Shown here: positions 21,938 through 33,336 of the stretch, one piece after another | Layout: the number at the start of each line of letters is the position of its first letter | Position numbering within the stretch: the first letter of the stretch is position 1 | Assembly: GCF_002865645.1 (NCBI RefSeq) | Contig: NW_020194512.1 | Span: 1,901,183 to 1,965,182, forward strand | Reading direction: 5' to 3' | Origin: Hyaloscypha bicolor E | Lineage: Eukaryota > Ascomycota > Leotiomycetes > Helotiales > Hyaloscyphaceae | DNA: 64,000 nt | Made by a program: the position numbers and the translations under genes | The notes under the pieces: generated by a model | The model's input: the letters and a program-made list of their open reading frames with translations, nothing else | Told to the model about the DNA's origin: nothing | Database searches by the model: none

Positions 21938-23177
21938 GGAGGTTGTCCAACCTGGCAAGCTGCAGTTCGTCGGGTGCGGTTTTCTCGAGGGCTCTGGCTC
22001 GCTGACGAGCAGCGCCTGCATTGGGAAGTCTGGAGAAGCAGCAAACTGAAGGGAAGCACAGAGCAATGCTTGGACTGGGACTGGAAATGCCGTGTTAATA
22101 TGAGAGACAGAAGGCTGCAGTGCGGGTTGCAGGTGACGGATGTATGTATGTACTTACCAGGCGCGGTCTACTCGCGGGCCTCAGGGGGCGTCTCTGCCGG
22201 GTGGCTCTCACCACAGACGGATCATCATTCGATGGCCAAGGCCGGTCGCAGGCTGGCAGCCCAGCGGATGTGGTGTCCCCGGCATGTTCTGCAGCAGTGA
22301 GCGTGATCTAACGCCCGCGTTCGGCAGCACCTTGGAACGGGCAGGTCGTTAAGAGAGACGAGGCCGGGTAAACGTGAGATACGAAGAATAAGGGATCGAC
22401 TTCGGGCCAGCAGTGGAGTGGTAGGAGAGTGGTGCAGTAGCTGGAGTGCGTGATGACCGGGGGCGAGCTTTTCTAGCTTTTTCCTGGAGCTTTTTGCTTT
22501 TTGCTTTTGGCGCTTTGCGCTTTGCGCTTTGTAAGGTTACGGTGGCCGGCAAGTGGCCAGCTTTGCGCCGCTTCTTCGGATGAGGACGAGACGCAAACTC
22601 AACCGCGTCTCCGAGCTCCCCTCCCTCCCCTCGCCTGCCCTCCCACTCCCACTCCCACCTGCTGCTGGCATTGCCTCGACCAACGCCTCTCTCTGTACAA
22701 CCCATCCGCATTGTTCGGGCTAGGGTCGTTTTCGACATCCCATACAGTCGGGTCCGCGCTCCTCGTCCGCCGTCGCCCACGATTGGCCCCGTCCTCTCTG
22801 CTGGTCAATCCTTTCCAGCTTCTTGCAGCACCTCCCGCTCTCCACGAGCCCAAGGCAAGTCCCCCTCTGACTGACACCGACACGCAGTGCTGCACCTCCA
22901 GCTTGCTGCACCCTTGGGCAACAGTGCAGTGCAGTGCAGCGCAGACTCGCAGTGCTGGAGCCTGGAGAACGAATTGCTGACAGCGAGCTTCTGCTCATTG
23001 CAGGTCAAGCTCGCCCCCTTCCTCTCCAGAGACACGGCCTTACCCCCTCTCACCAGCCAGCAAATCTACACGACACGACCGGCCCACTAACCTCATCCTT
23101 GCCTCTGTCAGGATTTTCCAGCCGGCAGCTCTCGAAGCCTCATCAGTCACAAAGCTCGCTCACCTTTGTCCCATAGA

Positions 23178-25555
23178 ATGTCCGGTGGTGAGTCCACCCT
23201 CTATCGCTCCTGCTCGGGTCATTCACTCTACATTCGATAAATTTCGTTTATCGTTTATCGTCCTTCGACGGGCAGCAACCTTTACTTCCTCTTCCCATAT
23301 TATCATCTCCTCCACCCTTTCAGGATCTTTTGCAGTGCTAACACAGCCAACCACAATAGACGACTCCTACCGCCCGGGTGTAAGTCACAGACCTCCTCCT
23401 TCTCCCCAGTCTGCTCTCAAGCCGGGCGAGTTTGGGCCCGTAAGGCTGCAGACCCCATGCCCTCTATCCGCTCTCTTGACATGTGGCTTTCCTTCGCAAA
23501 TAAGGTCCTTCCTGGCCTAGTTGCGGCAGCGAAGAGCTATTGCTTGCCTTGATGGCTGCGGGCTAATCCACGACCTTCACAACTACGCGCCTCAACGCAT
23601 TTGCATTTTTATTTCCCTTCGCCTTTCCTGTTGACGCCTGCTTGATGATTGAAACAGAGACTTACGTATCGCAGAGGGAACGCAGCCCAAGACGTCGGTC
23701 CCGGTCTCCAAGATCAGCTCGTCGTCGAAGTTACAGCCCACGCTCGCGCAGCCGCAGCAGAGAGGACCGCCATCGAAGTGACAGAAGATCCAGAAGCCCA
23801 ATCAGCGGCGGAATGTCTACAGGCGGAGGAGCCCCACACCGGTCGTTCGAGGAGAGAGCTCAAGCTAGAGAGCAAATGTTGTCGAGCCTCCGAGAGTCTT
23901 CGCAACAAGACCGTCGGTCAGTATTGCATGGCAAAACTCCCGCGTCCTTGTGCTCACTTACAAATTTCAAGGGTCTACGTTGGCAACCTTAGTTATGACG
24001 TCAAATGGCATCATCTCAAAGACTTTATGAGATCTGGTTAGTTTCCAAGCTGGGCTTTGGGGATGATGGCTGACAAGGCTTTGTCTCTTAGCTGGGGAGG
24101 TTTTATTTGCAGATGTGTTGTTGCTTCCGAATGGAATGTCGAAGGTGGGCGCCTATACGTAGCTGGCATTTTGAGTTTTTCTTTTCTGGTCTTTGAAGGA
24201 ATGTTGGATTGACGGATGGGACGTTGTTCCGCGGGTTATGTAGGGATGCGGGTAAGTCGAAGAATATTTGCCTGGTCTACTCGAGCTCGAAGCTAACTTG
24301 GAGCAGCATTGTAGAATATGCCACGAGGGAGCAAGCTCAACAGGCCGTCAACACGCTCAGCAACCAAAACCTCATGGGAAGACTCGTTTATGTCCGTGAG
24401 GTATGTAGAACTTTAATCCACAGCAAACTCTACGGCAGTGCTGACTTTTCTATACAGGATCGTGAGGCAGAACCCCGATTTACTGGCCCACCGGCTGGTG
24501 GCCGAGGTGGTTACGAAGGTGGTGCCGGACGTGGCGGTTTCGCTGGTGGATTCGGAGGTGGCATGGGTGCCGGCGGTGGTGCTGGAGGAGGCCGCCAAAT
24601 CTATGTCTCCAACGTTTGTCTCCTTCAATTTCCTCTGTAAGCTTGTGGTGGGCAGCTTGTTGACTTTGAATTCTAGCTTCCCTACACTGTAGGATGGCAG
24701 GATCTGAAGGATCTGTTCCGCCAAGCAGGTAAGTTCTATCTTAACTGCTAACATAGAGGCAGTAACATGGTATTAACGTTTTATTACAGCCCGCAACGGT
24801 GCCGTCATTCGTGCTGATGTTCACGTCGGACCCGATGGTCGTCCCAAAGGCTCTGGAATTGTTGCCTTCGAATCTCCTGACGATGCTCGTAATGCCATCC
24901 AGCAATTCAATGGCTACGACTGGCAAGGCCGCCCTCTCGAGGTACGTGAAGATCGCTTCGCTGGCTCTGGACCCGGATTCGGTCGAGGTGGTTTCGGCGC
25001 TCGTGGAGGATTTGGCGGAGGTTTCGGTGCTCGAGGCGGTGGATTCGGCCGTGGTGGATTCGGTGGTGGTTTTGGAGGTCGTGGTGGATTCGGAGGCAGC
25101 TATGGTGGCGCGGGTGGTTACGATGGTGGAGCTGGCGCTGTCTCTGCTGCTCCCAACCCCTTTACCGACTATGCCACTGCTGGTACTGAGAGAAGCGAGA
25201 CCATCTACGTCCGCAACGTAAGTGTTCTCCATTCCAAATTGCCTTGAATACTGCGTTGACATATCAACAGCTTCCTTGGTCCACAAGCAACGAGGATCTC
25301 GTCGAGCTCTTCACCACCATCGGAAAGGTTGAGCAAGCCGAAATTCAGTACGAGCCAAATGGCAGATCTCGAGGCACTGGCGTTGTTCGCTTCGACACTG
25401 CTGAGAATGCGGAGACTGCTATCGAGAAATTCTCTGGTTACCAGTATGGAGGTCGCCCACTCGGTCTGAGCTTCGTCAAGTATCAAACTCCAGGCGGTGG
25501 CGGCGATGCTATGGAAACCGAGGCCACGAACTTGACCCAGGACCAGATCATGTAG
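23178..25555 (+). CDS. GBP2: Gbp2/Hrb1-type SR-like mRNA-binding protein, three RRMs
   Basis: Eleven exons: 23178-23187, 23360-23379, 23660-23916, 23972-24036, 24092-24144, 24244-24251, 24307-24400, 24458-24613, 24677-24728, 24790-25217, 25271-25555; 475 residues. Gbp2/Hrb1 load on nascent transcripts with TREX and link splicing quality control to mRNA export. An RS-rich N-terminus (about 14-55, SPRRRSRSPRSARRRS) is followed by RRM1 (about 97-170, VYVGNLSYDV), a Gly-rich linker, RRM2 (about 215-295, QIYVSNLPYTVGWQDL), a long GF/RGG-rich linker and RRM3 (about 380-455, TIYVRNLPWSTSNEDL). The first two exons (10 and 20 bases) carry only MSGDDSYRPG; the acceptor of exon 3 could also be two bases earlier but then breaks the frame. 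Exon 6 is 8 bases. The first exons are the least certain part. Confidence 0.9.
24244..24251 (+). other. GBP2: 8-base microexon in RRM1 of GBP2
   Basis: GGATGCGG is bounded by TTATGTAG and GTAAGTCG. Spliced between MSK and IVEYA it gives SKGCGIVEYA, the expected start of the RNP1 strand of RRM1. Without it the frame is lost and the RNP1 glycine is missing. Confidence 0.8.
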
Positions 25556-26390
25556 AAGGTTCTCCTTGACGGACGATGCCAGTCCCTGGTATCAAGCGTC
25601 ACATGGAGATCGCCTCCTGTCGCAACACAACACTCACTTCTGCAGCGGCCGCACTATTCACTTGCATGTACCACCTTTCTCCCAAACTTAACTGCGGATA
25701 GCATATCAGTCTACGACTGAGGGCGCATTCCTTGTTTCTTTCTTTTCCGAGATTGTTCTCCTCTAACTCCTTGACTTCGAGGATGCACATCAGGTCGTAC
25801 GGAAATGGTGGATATGTGCTTCTCAACCAAAAAGTTTTCTTTTTCATAAAAATGGAGCTAGGCAATATGTTCTTATATGCAATTAGTAAGGGCAATGCGA
25901 TGCTTTGGAACCAACCCCAGGTTCGGACAGTCCATTCAATTGTGCAACTTTACTGAGTATATCCCTGAGGTTACCCAAGATCTACACAAAAGTCCTTCAA
26001 GCTCGTGCATCACTTCGTTCCTTCCTTCGTATTCCTTCAGAAAGCTTTGCCAATGTTTATTCACCTGCTAAACAATCACAGGACTCGAATGTGATATCTC
26101 AAACACTGTCACTGTGAATGGTGATTCACAAGCTGACATGTACCATAATTCCGATTATTCACTCTACGAAGCTCTGTTTGGACACCCAAGTCATACGAAT
26201 TCATTATACAATTTGCCCCCAAGTCTTTTCCTCTTCTGAATGTCCCACCAACAACCAGTAATCTCCTCCAACGACTCCGACATAACATCCTTTACCACAT
26301 CTTCCATACTCAAAACATTCAATACACTCGCACGGAAGCTACAAATATCCTGACGTTGACTGCAACAAGTTCGAAGGGAATAAACTTGTG
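25556..26390. other. Intergenic region after GBP2
   Basis: About 830 bases containing the 3' UTR of the SR-protein gene and the promoter of the next gene. No coding region or clear motif is seen. Confidence 0.5.
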
Positions 26391-27495
26391 ATGTGTCAAA
26401 TTCTTCCTTTCACACTCCCCTGCTGCCGTCGAACATATGTCGAAGTTAGAAAGCTTCCAAGCTGTCCCGACGCATGGCCAGAATATAAATGCCCTGCCGA
26501 GCTTTGCATTCAAGTCCGTTATGAAGCTGAAGATCGAGATGTCGGAACATGCTGGAGATGCCAGGCGGAGATCGCAGGGGTTTTGGGTGAGGCAAGAGAG
26601 AAATTGAGGCCAGAGATCGACAGTGCGGTGATTGTGCATGGGCTTGATGAACTTGGGGTTTCTGGGAGGCGCAGAATGGCAGAAGAGGGCGGCACATGCT
26701 GGTATTGTGGAGTTAAGGCCGGTTGCCAGTACTGCGCACCCATCAAGGATGAGGTCGGGGCAGAGCAAGAGAAAACCGACGACCCTGGAAAGAAACGGCA
26801 ACGGTGTGCTGGAGGAAAGAAGGACAAGGACAGGAACAAGAGGATCAAGGTCGAGCCGCGAGACAACAACCAGCCTCAAACGCCCGCGTTCTCATATCAA
26901 GATCCATCGCATCCGTCGCAGTGGCAGAACGTCTTTTCCACACCATACAGTGACATACCTTTCTCCGCAAGCTACGGATTTCCTCAGGCTAGCAATATGA
27001 CTGGATTCGGCATACCATGGGGTCAGCCCCTCCTCCCGCAAGCGCTTGTAAATGGAACGACATCTTTAGACTGGGCCGTGGTGCAGAACGGGAATGACAC
27101 TCAGATCGGATTTGGACAGGGCTCAAGTCAAGGCTATACCGACCCAACTTCAGGCCTTGAACAACAATCAGAGCCCCTTCCCAACTGTCCGCCATATCAA
27201 TTCCAATATCCAGATCCAGCTCCTGATGTGAAGCCTACAGTTCAGCCAGAGGTAGGACCCACCCCCCTATTCTTTTGCAGGCGGTCGTAACAGATTTTAG
27301 ATGAACTTCGAGAATCCGTCGCAGATGGGTGATGCTACACTAGCCCACCTGTTAGGCACTTACAGTACCCAGAGCTCCAGCGTTGGTCAGCAACTTTATC
27401 CGCCGGAATTCCCCTTCTCTGCTCAAAATGTTGATCAGGAAGCCGATAGAGAGCAACAATTTACTAAGGTTGAGCAACCTTTCCCCGACACCTAG
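26391..27495 (+). CDS. Uncharacterised protein with Cys-rich N-terminus
   Basis: Exons 26391-27251 and 27301-27495; 351 residues. I do not recognise the family. The first 55 residues carry paired cysteines (MCQILPFTLPCCRRTYVEV, then SCPDAWPEYKCPAELC, then GTCWRCQ), and a further GGTCWYCGVKAGCQYC cluster lies at about 101-116. This is enough for two small zinc-binding folds. A short basic patch (about 130-155, KKRQRCAGGKKDKDRNKRIK) could be a nuclear localisation signal. The rest is Gln/Pro/Ser-rich and disordered, like many fungal nuclear factors. No signal peptide or membrane segment is seen. The intron splits it just after a PEVQ-type stretch with frame kept. A role in transcription is only a possibility. 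Confidence 0.65.
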
Positions 27496-27939
27496 AACAT
27501 CTATCTTTACCCCCCGAGCTGGCGTCTTGGCTGTTGGTTGGACGTACGCTGTGGAGGCTCCGATGTGGTTCTTGTTTTGTTCAACTAGGAGTCGCGTCTG
27601 GTTTTATTTTTATTGCTCGATGGTTTTTGTGGTGTGTGGGATCATTTTGCAATCTTGGCATCGGGTGGAGCACAAGGAATATGCACTGGCTAGAGGTAGA
27701 GGCGCTGGCACTTTGATGTGTCCGATCCGGTCTGACCGAAGATGACGATAGAGCATTGAGGTTTGCAGTGACAAATAATACCTGATTTTGACGGCATGTA
27801 TTTTTGGCTCGGTCTGCTACCTCCTGTGAATGCCCTGTTCCACCATGTAGTCTTGACATCGACATTTGGGAGCCTTTTGTGGCATTGTAGCCCTGCCTAG
27901 CATTTCTTGCCATGACCTCGAATACTCAGAGCCCCTCCA
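27496..27939. other. Convergent 3' region
   Basis: About 440 bases between the stop of the Cys-rich gene and the stop of SRP14. I see nothing beyond likely 3' UTRs. Confidence 0.5.
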
Positions 27940-28473
27940 CTAAGTCTTCTTGACTTCACCCCCCGTAACACCGCCACCCTGCTTCTTCTTTTTCGCTTTT
28001 AATTTCTCCTTTTGTTTGCTTCTGTCCCTCTTCTTCAGTCCCGACATACCCAGCTTGCAAACCTCCGCATATTTGGCAAAGAAACCATCTAAAGCATCTG
28101 CACCCACAACTGTCGATAGCTTGATCTTCTTATCTCTTTTTCCCTTCGATTTGCCATTTGTGGCTCGGATTAAGATCGGAAATGGTTTGGAAGGGTTCAG
28201 GTCTGGGAATGGTTGCTCTATTGTGGGTTCTGAGGCCTCGACGTCCGTGTCTTCGCCGTACGCCATTCCTAGCTATATCAGTTCGCTGCTGGTAAATATT
28301 GAGCAATGGGAATTACTCTTCTGAGTCAGATGGATGCTTCCATGATCCTTCTGTCGTGGCTCATCGAAGAGCTCTGAGAGACGGAGGAAGAACTGTTTGC
28401 TGTCAGTGAGAGTCTAAATGCCTGGCCACCAGCGAATACATACATCATCATTACTCAGATGTCCAGTAGACAT
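27940..28473 (-). CDS. SRP14: Signal recognition particle subunit SRP14
   Basis: Exons 28473-28444, 28392-28317 and 28268-27940; 144 residues. SRP14 is part of the Alu domain of the signal recognition particle, which slows translation while the ribosome docks at the ER. The N-terminus (MSTGHLSNDDFFLRLSELFD, then GSIHLTQKRMAYGED) fits SRP14 helix 1 and strand 1. The middle (FPILIRATNGKSKGKRDKKI, then LSTVVGADALDGFFAKYAEV) is the conserved Alu-binding core with its basic loop. The Lys-rich tail is typical of the family. The Met at 28473 is preferred over one at 28608, which would add 45 unrelated residues. It shares a 151-base divergent promoter with SGD1. Confidence 0.93.
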
Positions 28474-28624
28474 GTCTACAGGAATAGCAGTGCGGTGAAA
28501 TGGTGGGATGTCCTTTCGAGGTTGTTCGTGTGGGGTGAGGTTTTTGGTGGGGTCAATCGGCGATTCAAGGCTCCGACAATTTTTCTGGGGAACTTTCCTG
28601 TCTTTCAATTATACTCTTTCTCTG

Positions 28625-31264
28625 ATGGCGCCCAAACAGAATGATCTGAAGCTCCCGAAGAAGCTGATTGAGCAGCTTGGTGGAGAGAGTAGGCCTTCTT
28701 TCTTTTAAGTAACTTAAACTTTGTAGCTAATTATATCAATAGATGTTCTTTCCGGAGATCGCAAATTACGTCCTCAAGGCGGCACGAGAAAAAAATTGCG
28801 TAAAGCAGCGCGAGTAGAGAAGAAGTCTTCACGGAACGGACCTCCTGAAACGAAGAGAAGAAAGGTCCAACATGTAGTCGAGTCTATCGGGAACCTGGAG
28901 GAACGAACTCACGACCCACCACCACCACCACGAGACCTTTCGAGAGAAGAGGCTGATCACCCTTCCAAGCCAAAATCGATCTTGAAACGGTCCAAGAAAA
29001 TCGATCATCCACCAAGAGATAACAAGTCATCGCCTTCAATATTACCGCATACCAACGTTTCGAAGGCTGTCAAGGACAAATTGGCCGAGGACGACGAGGA
29101 GATTGCTGCTCTGGAGAAGAAGTTAGGCATTAGAGGGAAAAACTTGCCACAATCTTTCAAAGATGATGGACTCGACGAATTGCTGGAGGGCTTGGGTGGA
29201 GAGGAGGATACTGATGCTCAGCAAAAGAAGAAGAGGAAGTCAGAGGGCGATGAATGGCTAGAACAAAAACGAAGAAAGGCCCGAAAATTGGTTCAGTGCC
29301 AAGTGCCCAATATGGAAGACGAGGACGACGAAGGCAGCGATTCACTGGGGGAAACAGAAGACCCTGAGGACGGTGATGGTGCATCAGACATGTCATTGGA
29401 TGGGCCACAATTCCCGGACGATATTTCGGAAGAGGATGAAAGCGAGCTGGGCAGTGGAGGAGATATCCTCGATGCAGACAACGACTTTGACGGGTTTGAC
29501 TCTGATGGCAATGATGATGATGACAATATGGGCACCGCGGAGACTTCTACTCGGGTTCGGGAGAATCCTTATGTTGCACCTATTACTGGAGGTGATGCCT
29601 CGGTTCAGAAGTATATCCCACCATCCCTACGGAAAGCAGCATCGTCTGATTCGGAGGCATTAGTCCGCCTGCGACGACGAGCCCAGGGGCTGGTCAATAG
29701 GCTGACGGAAGCCAACTTGACTTCAATCCTTGGGGATATTGAAAAACTTTACCTTGACAATCCGCGGCAACACGTCACTTCCACTCTGGTTGATATATTA
29801 TTGACATCTGTTTGCGAGCCTACGAGTTTACCTGATACACTCATCATTCTGCCCGCCGGGTTCATTGCAGCTATTTACAAAATTGTTGGCACGGACTTTG
29901 GAGCACAGGCCATGCAAAGGACTGTTGAGCTTTTTGATCAGCATTACGCGCATGCTACTAGTGCAGTCCAAGATGGTCCGGCAGCTGCTACGACTGACAG
30001 CAGTAAGGAGACTTCAAATCTCATCATGCTCCTCTCAGAAATGTACAACTTTCAAGTTGTCGGAAGCAATTTGATCTTTGATTACATACGACAGTTTCTG
30101 AGCAAGCTATCTGAGTTGAATGCGGAATTGTTACTGAAAGTAATCCGCACGTCTGGGCCCCAGCTACGGCAAGACGACCCGTCGTCATTGAAAGATATTG
30201 TTGCATTGCTACGACCTGCTGTGACAAGTATTGGTGAAGTAAACCTTTCGGTGCGAACAAAGTTTATGATCGAGACTATCAATGATCTAAAAAACAATCG
30301 AATGAAGATTGGAGGGGCTGCGTCGGTTGTCACATCAGAGCACACCATACGAATGAAGAAGATCCTTGGATCCTTAAACACACGAACCGTCAAAGCGAGC
30401 GAGCCTCTCCGGATGGGATTAAAAGATATTCAAGAATCCGGCAAGAAAGGAAAATGGTGGCTTGTTGGAGCTAGCTGGTCTGGGAATTCGGTGGAGAAGG
30501 ACAATGGTCTTGGAGTTGCTGGGTCTACCAGCAAAACAGCTCTCACATTTGAAGATGCTAGCTCTTCCGATCTCGTCCAACTCGCTAGAGAGCAACGCAT
30601 GAACACAGACATCCGAAGAGCGATTTTCGTTGCTATCATGTCTGCCACCGATTACCAAGACGCGTATTCACGGCTGATGAAACTCAAGCTGAAAAAGGTA
30701 CAAGAATTCGAGATTCCGAAGGTCTTGATCCACTGCTCTAGTGCCGAGAAGATGTACAACCCCTATTACACTTTGATTTCTAAAAAGGTATGTGGAGACA
30801 GAAGACTTCGAACGGCATTCCAGTACTGCCTGTGGGACCTCTTCAAGAAAATGGGCGAATTGGACAACGACGATGATGGGGGAGAGGAGGATGAGGAAAT
30901 CCTAGAAACGAGACAAATCGTCAACCTTGCCAAAATGTTCGGAACGCTCTTGGTCGAAGGTGGCTTGGGTCTTGGTGTTTTGAAGAACCTCAACTTAAGC
31001 TACCTTCAGCCAAAGACAAAGACTTTCATGGAGGTGTTATTCGTCACTGTTTTGCTGCAGTCACAGAGACAGTCTGAGTCAAAAAGGGATGAGCAGGCTG
31101 TTGTGAACATCTTTACCAAAGCTAAAAATACGCCTCAGCTGGTCATAGGCTTACAGTACTTTTTGCAGAAGATTGTGAGTAAGACAGATATTGCAGGTGA
31201 CAAGGAGCAGAAAGCTACGGTGAAATGGGCTTGTGAGATAGCGGGAGATAGCCTTGAGGAGTAG
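28625..31264 (+). CDS. SGD1: Sgd1/NOM1 nucleolar protein (MIF4G and MA3 domains)
   Basis: Exons 28625-28688 and 28743-31264; 861 residues. Sgd1 and its animal counterpart NOM1 are nucleolar factors needed for 40S subunit maturation. A very basic N-terminus (RKKLRKAARVEKK) is followed by an acidic, disordered region (about 170-260, rich in D/E), then YVAPITG and KYIPPSLRK. This short motif leads into the MIF4G domain (about 300-510), a linker, and the MA3 domain (about 610-730; TDIRRAIFVAIMSATDYQDA). Length and domain order match the family. The 53-base intron near the start keeps frame and joins LGGE to NVLSGDRKLRPQGG. An alternative is a related MIF4G protein such as Cwc22, but the N-terminal pattern and the acidic block favour Sgd1. 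Confidence 0.93.
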
Positions 31265-31583
31265 GCTGCCATAGACACAGTCCAGGACTGAATACTAAAG
31301 AGCTGTGAAGGCATCGTTGCCACTCCTTAACACTGGTTCCTCCAACTGAAGTTGGACCAAGCAATTTTGGTATTCCATACCTAGCAAAACGCTCCAGAAC
31401 CAATTTTCGTTTCTAAAAAAAACAAAAGCAGCAAAGCGGCATTGTCTATCCCTTCCCAACGCCTTCTCTGGCCGTCAATAAGCGACGGTCACGTGAATCA
31501 AGCCGATAGCTCCAGGGCATGCAATCAAGCCATCTCTCAGCAACCCCAAAAACTGCTCAAGCAATCCTCCGCCCTCACAAATC
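31265..31583. other. Intergenic region and LPD1 promoter
   Basis: A 319-base gap between tandem genes. It holds the 3' end of SGD1 and the LPD1 promoter with a TCACGTGA box. No gene is seen. Confidence 0.5.
31489..31496. promoter_or_regulatory. TCACGTGA palindrome upstream of LPD1
   Basis: A perfect 8-base E-box palindrome (Cbf1/bHLH-type core) lies 88 bases before the LPD1 start codon. In yeast, Cbf1-type boxes occur before respiratory and sulphur genes. The site is clear; the factor is inferred. Confidence 0.4.
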
Positions 31584-33336
31584 ATGCTTCGAAGTTTAAT
31601 AGTACCTCGGGCGGCCGCCAGGTCAGCTTTCAGGCAACAGCCATCGTGAGTTTGATCTCAATTGCTGAATGCCTTCGTATCCGCGAGCTGACAATAATTT
31701 TCCAAGCCTTCCTTCAGTTGTCGCCCCTTCAGCCATTGCGCTGTTGTCGAAGCGAAGCTATGCTACTGAAGCTGGTCAGTCGCACATGTGGATATTTGAA
31801 CTAAGCTCAGGCTAATCAATAGCAGAACAGAGGGACCTGGTCATCATCGGAGGCGGTGTTGCTGGCTATGTCGCCGCCATCAAAGCTGGTCAAGAGGGCA
31901 TGAAGGTATGGTCCCAACAACAACGACAACACTTGTTCATGTGTAACTAACATCTAGAATAGGTAACATGTATCGAGAAACGTGGCACACTTGGGGGAAC
32001 CTGCTTGAACGTCGGCTGCATTCCTTCGAAAGCTCTCCTCAACAATTCACATCTCTACCACCAAATCCTGCACGATACGAAGGCGCGAGGTATCGAGGTT
32101 GGAGACGTAAAACTCAACTTGGCACAGATGATGAAGTCAAAAGATACCGCGGTTACGGGCCTGACAAAAGGAGTGGAGTTCTTATTCAAGAAGAACGGTG
32201 TTGAATACGTTAAGGGGACCGCATCGTTTGCTGGAGAACACGAAATCAAGGTGAACCTCACCGATGGGGGGGAGCAGACTATCGTGGGAAAAAACATCAT
32301 CATTGCTACCGGCAGTGAAGCCACACCATTTCCCGGTCTCGAGATTGACGAAAAGAGAATCGTCACAAGTACAGGCGCTCTTGCTTTGGATAAAGTTCCC
32401 GAGAGCATGGTTGTGATAGGCGGTGGTATCATTGGTCTCGAAATGGGCTCTGTCTGGGCTCGGTTAGGCTCGAAAGTCACTGTCGTAGAATTCTTGGGTC
32501 AAATTGGTGGTCCGGGCATGGACGCTGAAATCTCAAAGGCCGCCCAAAAGATCCTAAAGAAGCAGGGTATCGATTTCAAGTTGAACACCAAAGTCATGGG
32601 AGGTGATGCTAGTGGCGACAAGATTAAGCTCCAAGTCGAGGCTGCCAAGGGGGGCAAGGAGGAGACAGTAGGCAAAATCATGGAAATTGCGACAATAAAT
32701 GCTAATACGTTGTTACAGCTCGATGCAGATGTCGTCCTCGTTGCTATCGGTCGCAGACCATACACGGCCGGTCTTGGATTAGAAAACATCGGCCTCGAGA
32801 CCGATGAGAAGGGAAGACTGGTCATTGACTCTGAATATAGGACAAAGATCCCACACATTCGAGTGGTCGGTGACTGCACATTTGGCCCAATGCTTGCTCA
32901 CAAGGCCGAAGAGGAGGCTGTTGCTGTGGTCGAGTACATCAAGAAGGGGTACGGCCACGTCAACTATGGTGCCATTCCATCTGTCATGTATACGCACCCG
33001 GAGGTCGCATGGGTTGGCCAGAACGAGCAGGAGGTCAAGGCTTCAGGAGTGAAGTACAAGGTCGGCACATTCCCGTTCTCAGCCAATTCGAGAGCCAAGA
33101 CAAATCTCGATACTGAAGGTTTGGTCAAAATTATCGCCGATGCCGAAACTGACAGAATCCTGGGCATTCACATCATTGGGCCTGGTGCGGGGGAGATGAT
33201 TGCAGAAGGCACGCTGGCAATCGAGTATGGGGCTTCGTCTGAAGATATCGGAAGGACAAGTCATGCTCATCCAACTCTGTCAGAGGCGTTTAAAGAGGCG
33301 GCAATGGCAACGTACGGCAAAGCAATTCACTATTGA
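31584..33336 (+). CDS. LPD1: Dihydrolipoamide dehydrogenase, mitochondrial E3
   Basis: Exons 31584-31645, 31707-31774, 31823-31905 and 31963-33336; 528 residues. E3 reoxidises dihydrolipoamide with NAD+ in the pyruvate and 2-oxoglutarate dehydrogenase complexes and the glycine cleavage system. The N-terminus ([18 protein letters not shown] to KRSYATEA) is an Arg/Ser/Ala-rich mitochondrial presequence with a likely RSY-A cleavage area. FAD-binding [15 protein letters not shown] follows, then the redox disulfide in TCLNVGC (C85, C90), the NAD site [15 protein letters not shown], and the C-terminal catalytic HAHPTLSE (His about 507). All key residues are present. The acceptor of intron 1 is TTTTCCAAG at 31706; the TTCAG at 31713 would break the frame. 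Confidence 0.97.

Larger units (their letters stand above)
18588..23177. other. 4.6-kb gene-poor region
   Basis: This is the longest stretch without a convincing gene. Frames here are under 170 codons, and I recognise no family. The two most protein-like are a 134-codon plus-strand frame at 19145-19549 and an 80-codon minus-strand frame at 19802-20044 (ending LPRPSTRADEA); either could be a decayed gene piece. Two perfect hairpins are listed separately. The last kilobase, CT-rich and GC-rich, is probably the promoter and leader of the SR-protein gene. Confidence 0.5.

Noticed and set aside
24741..25286. 181-codon minus-strand Ser/Thr-rich frame
   Set aside because: It is the mirror of the Gly-rich repeats and RRM2 of the SR-protein gene.
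32055..32480. 141-codon antisense frame in the dehydrogenase gene
   Set aside because: It is the reverse strand of a highly conserved coding exon and has no independent evidence.
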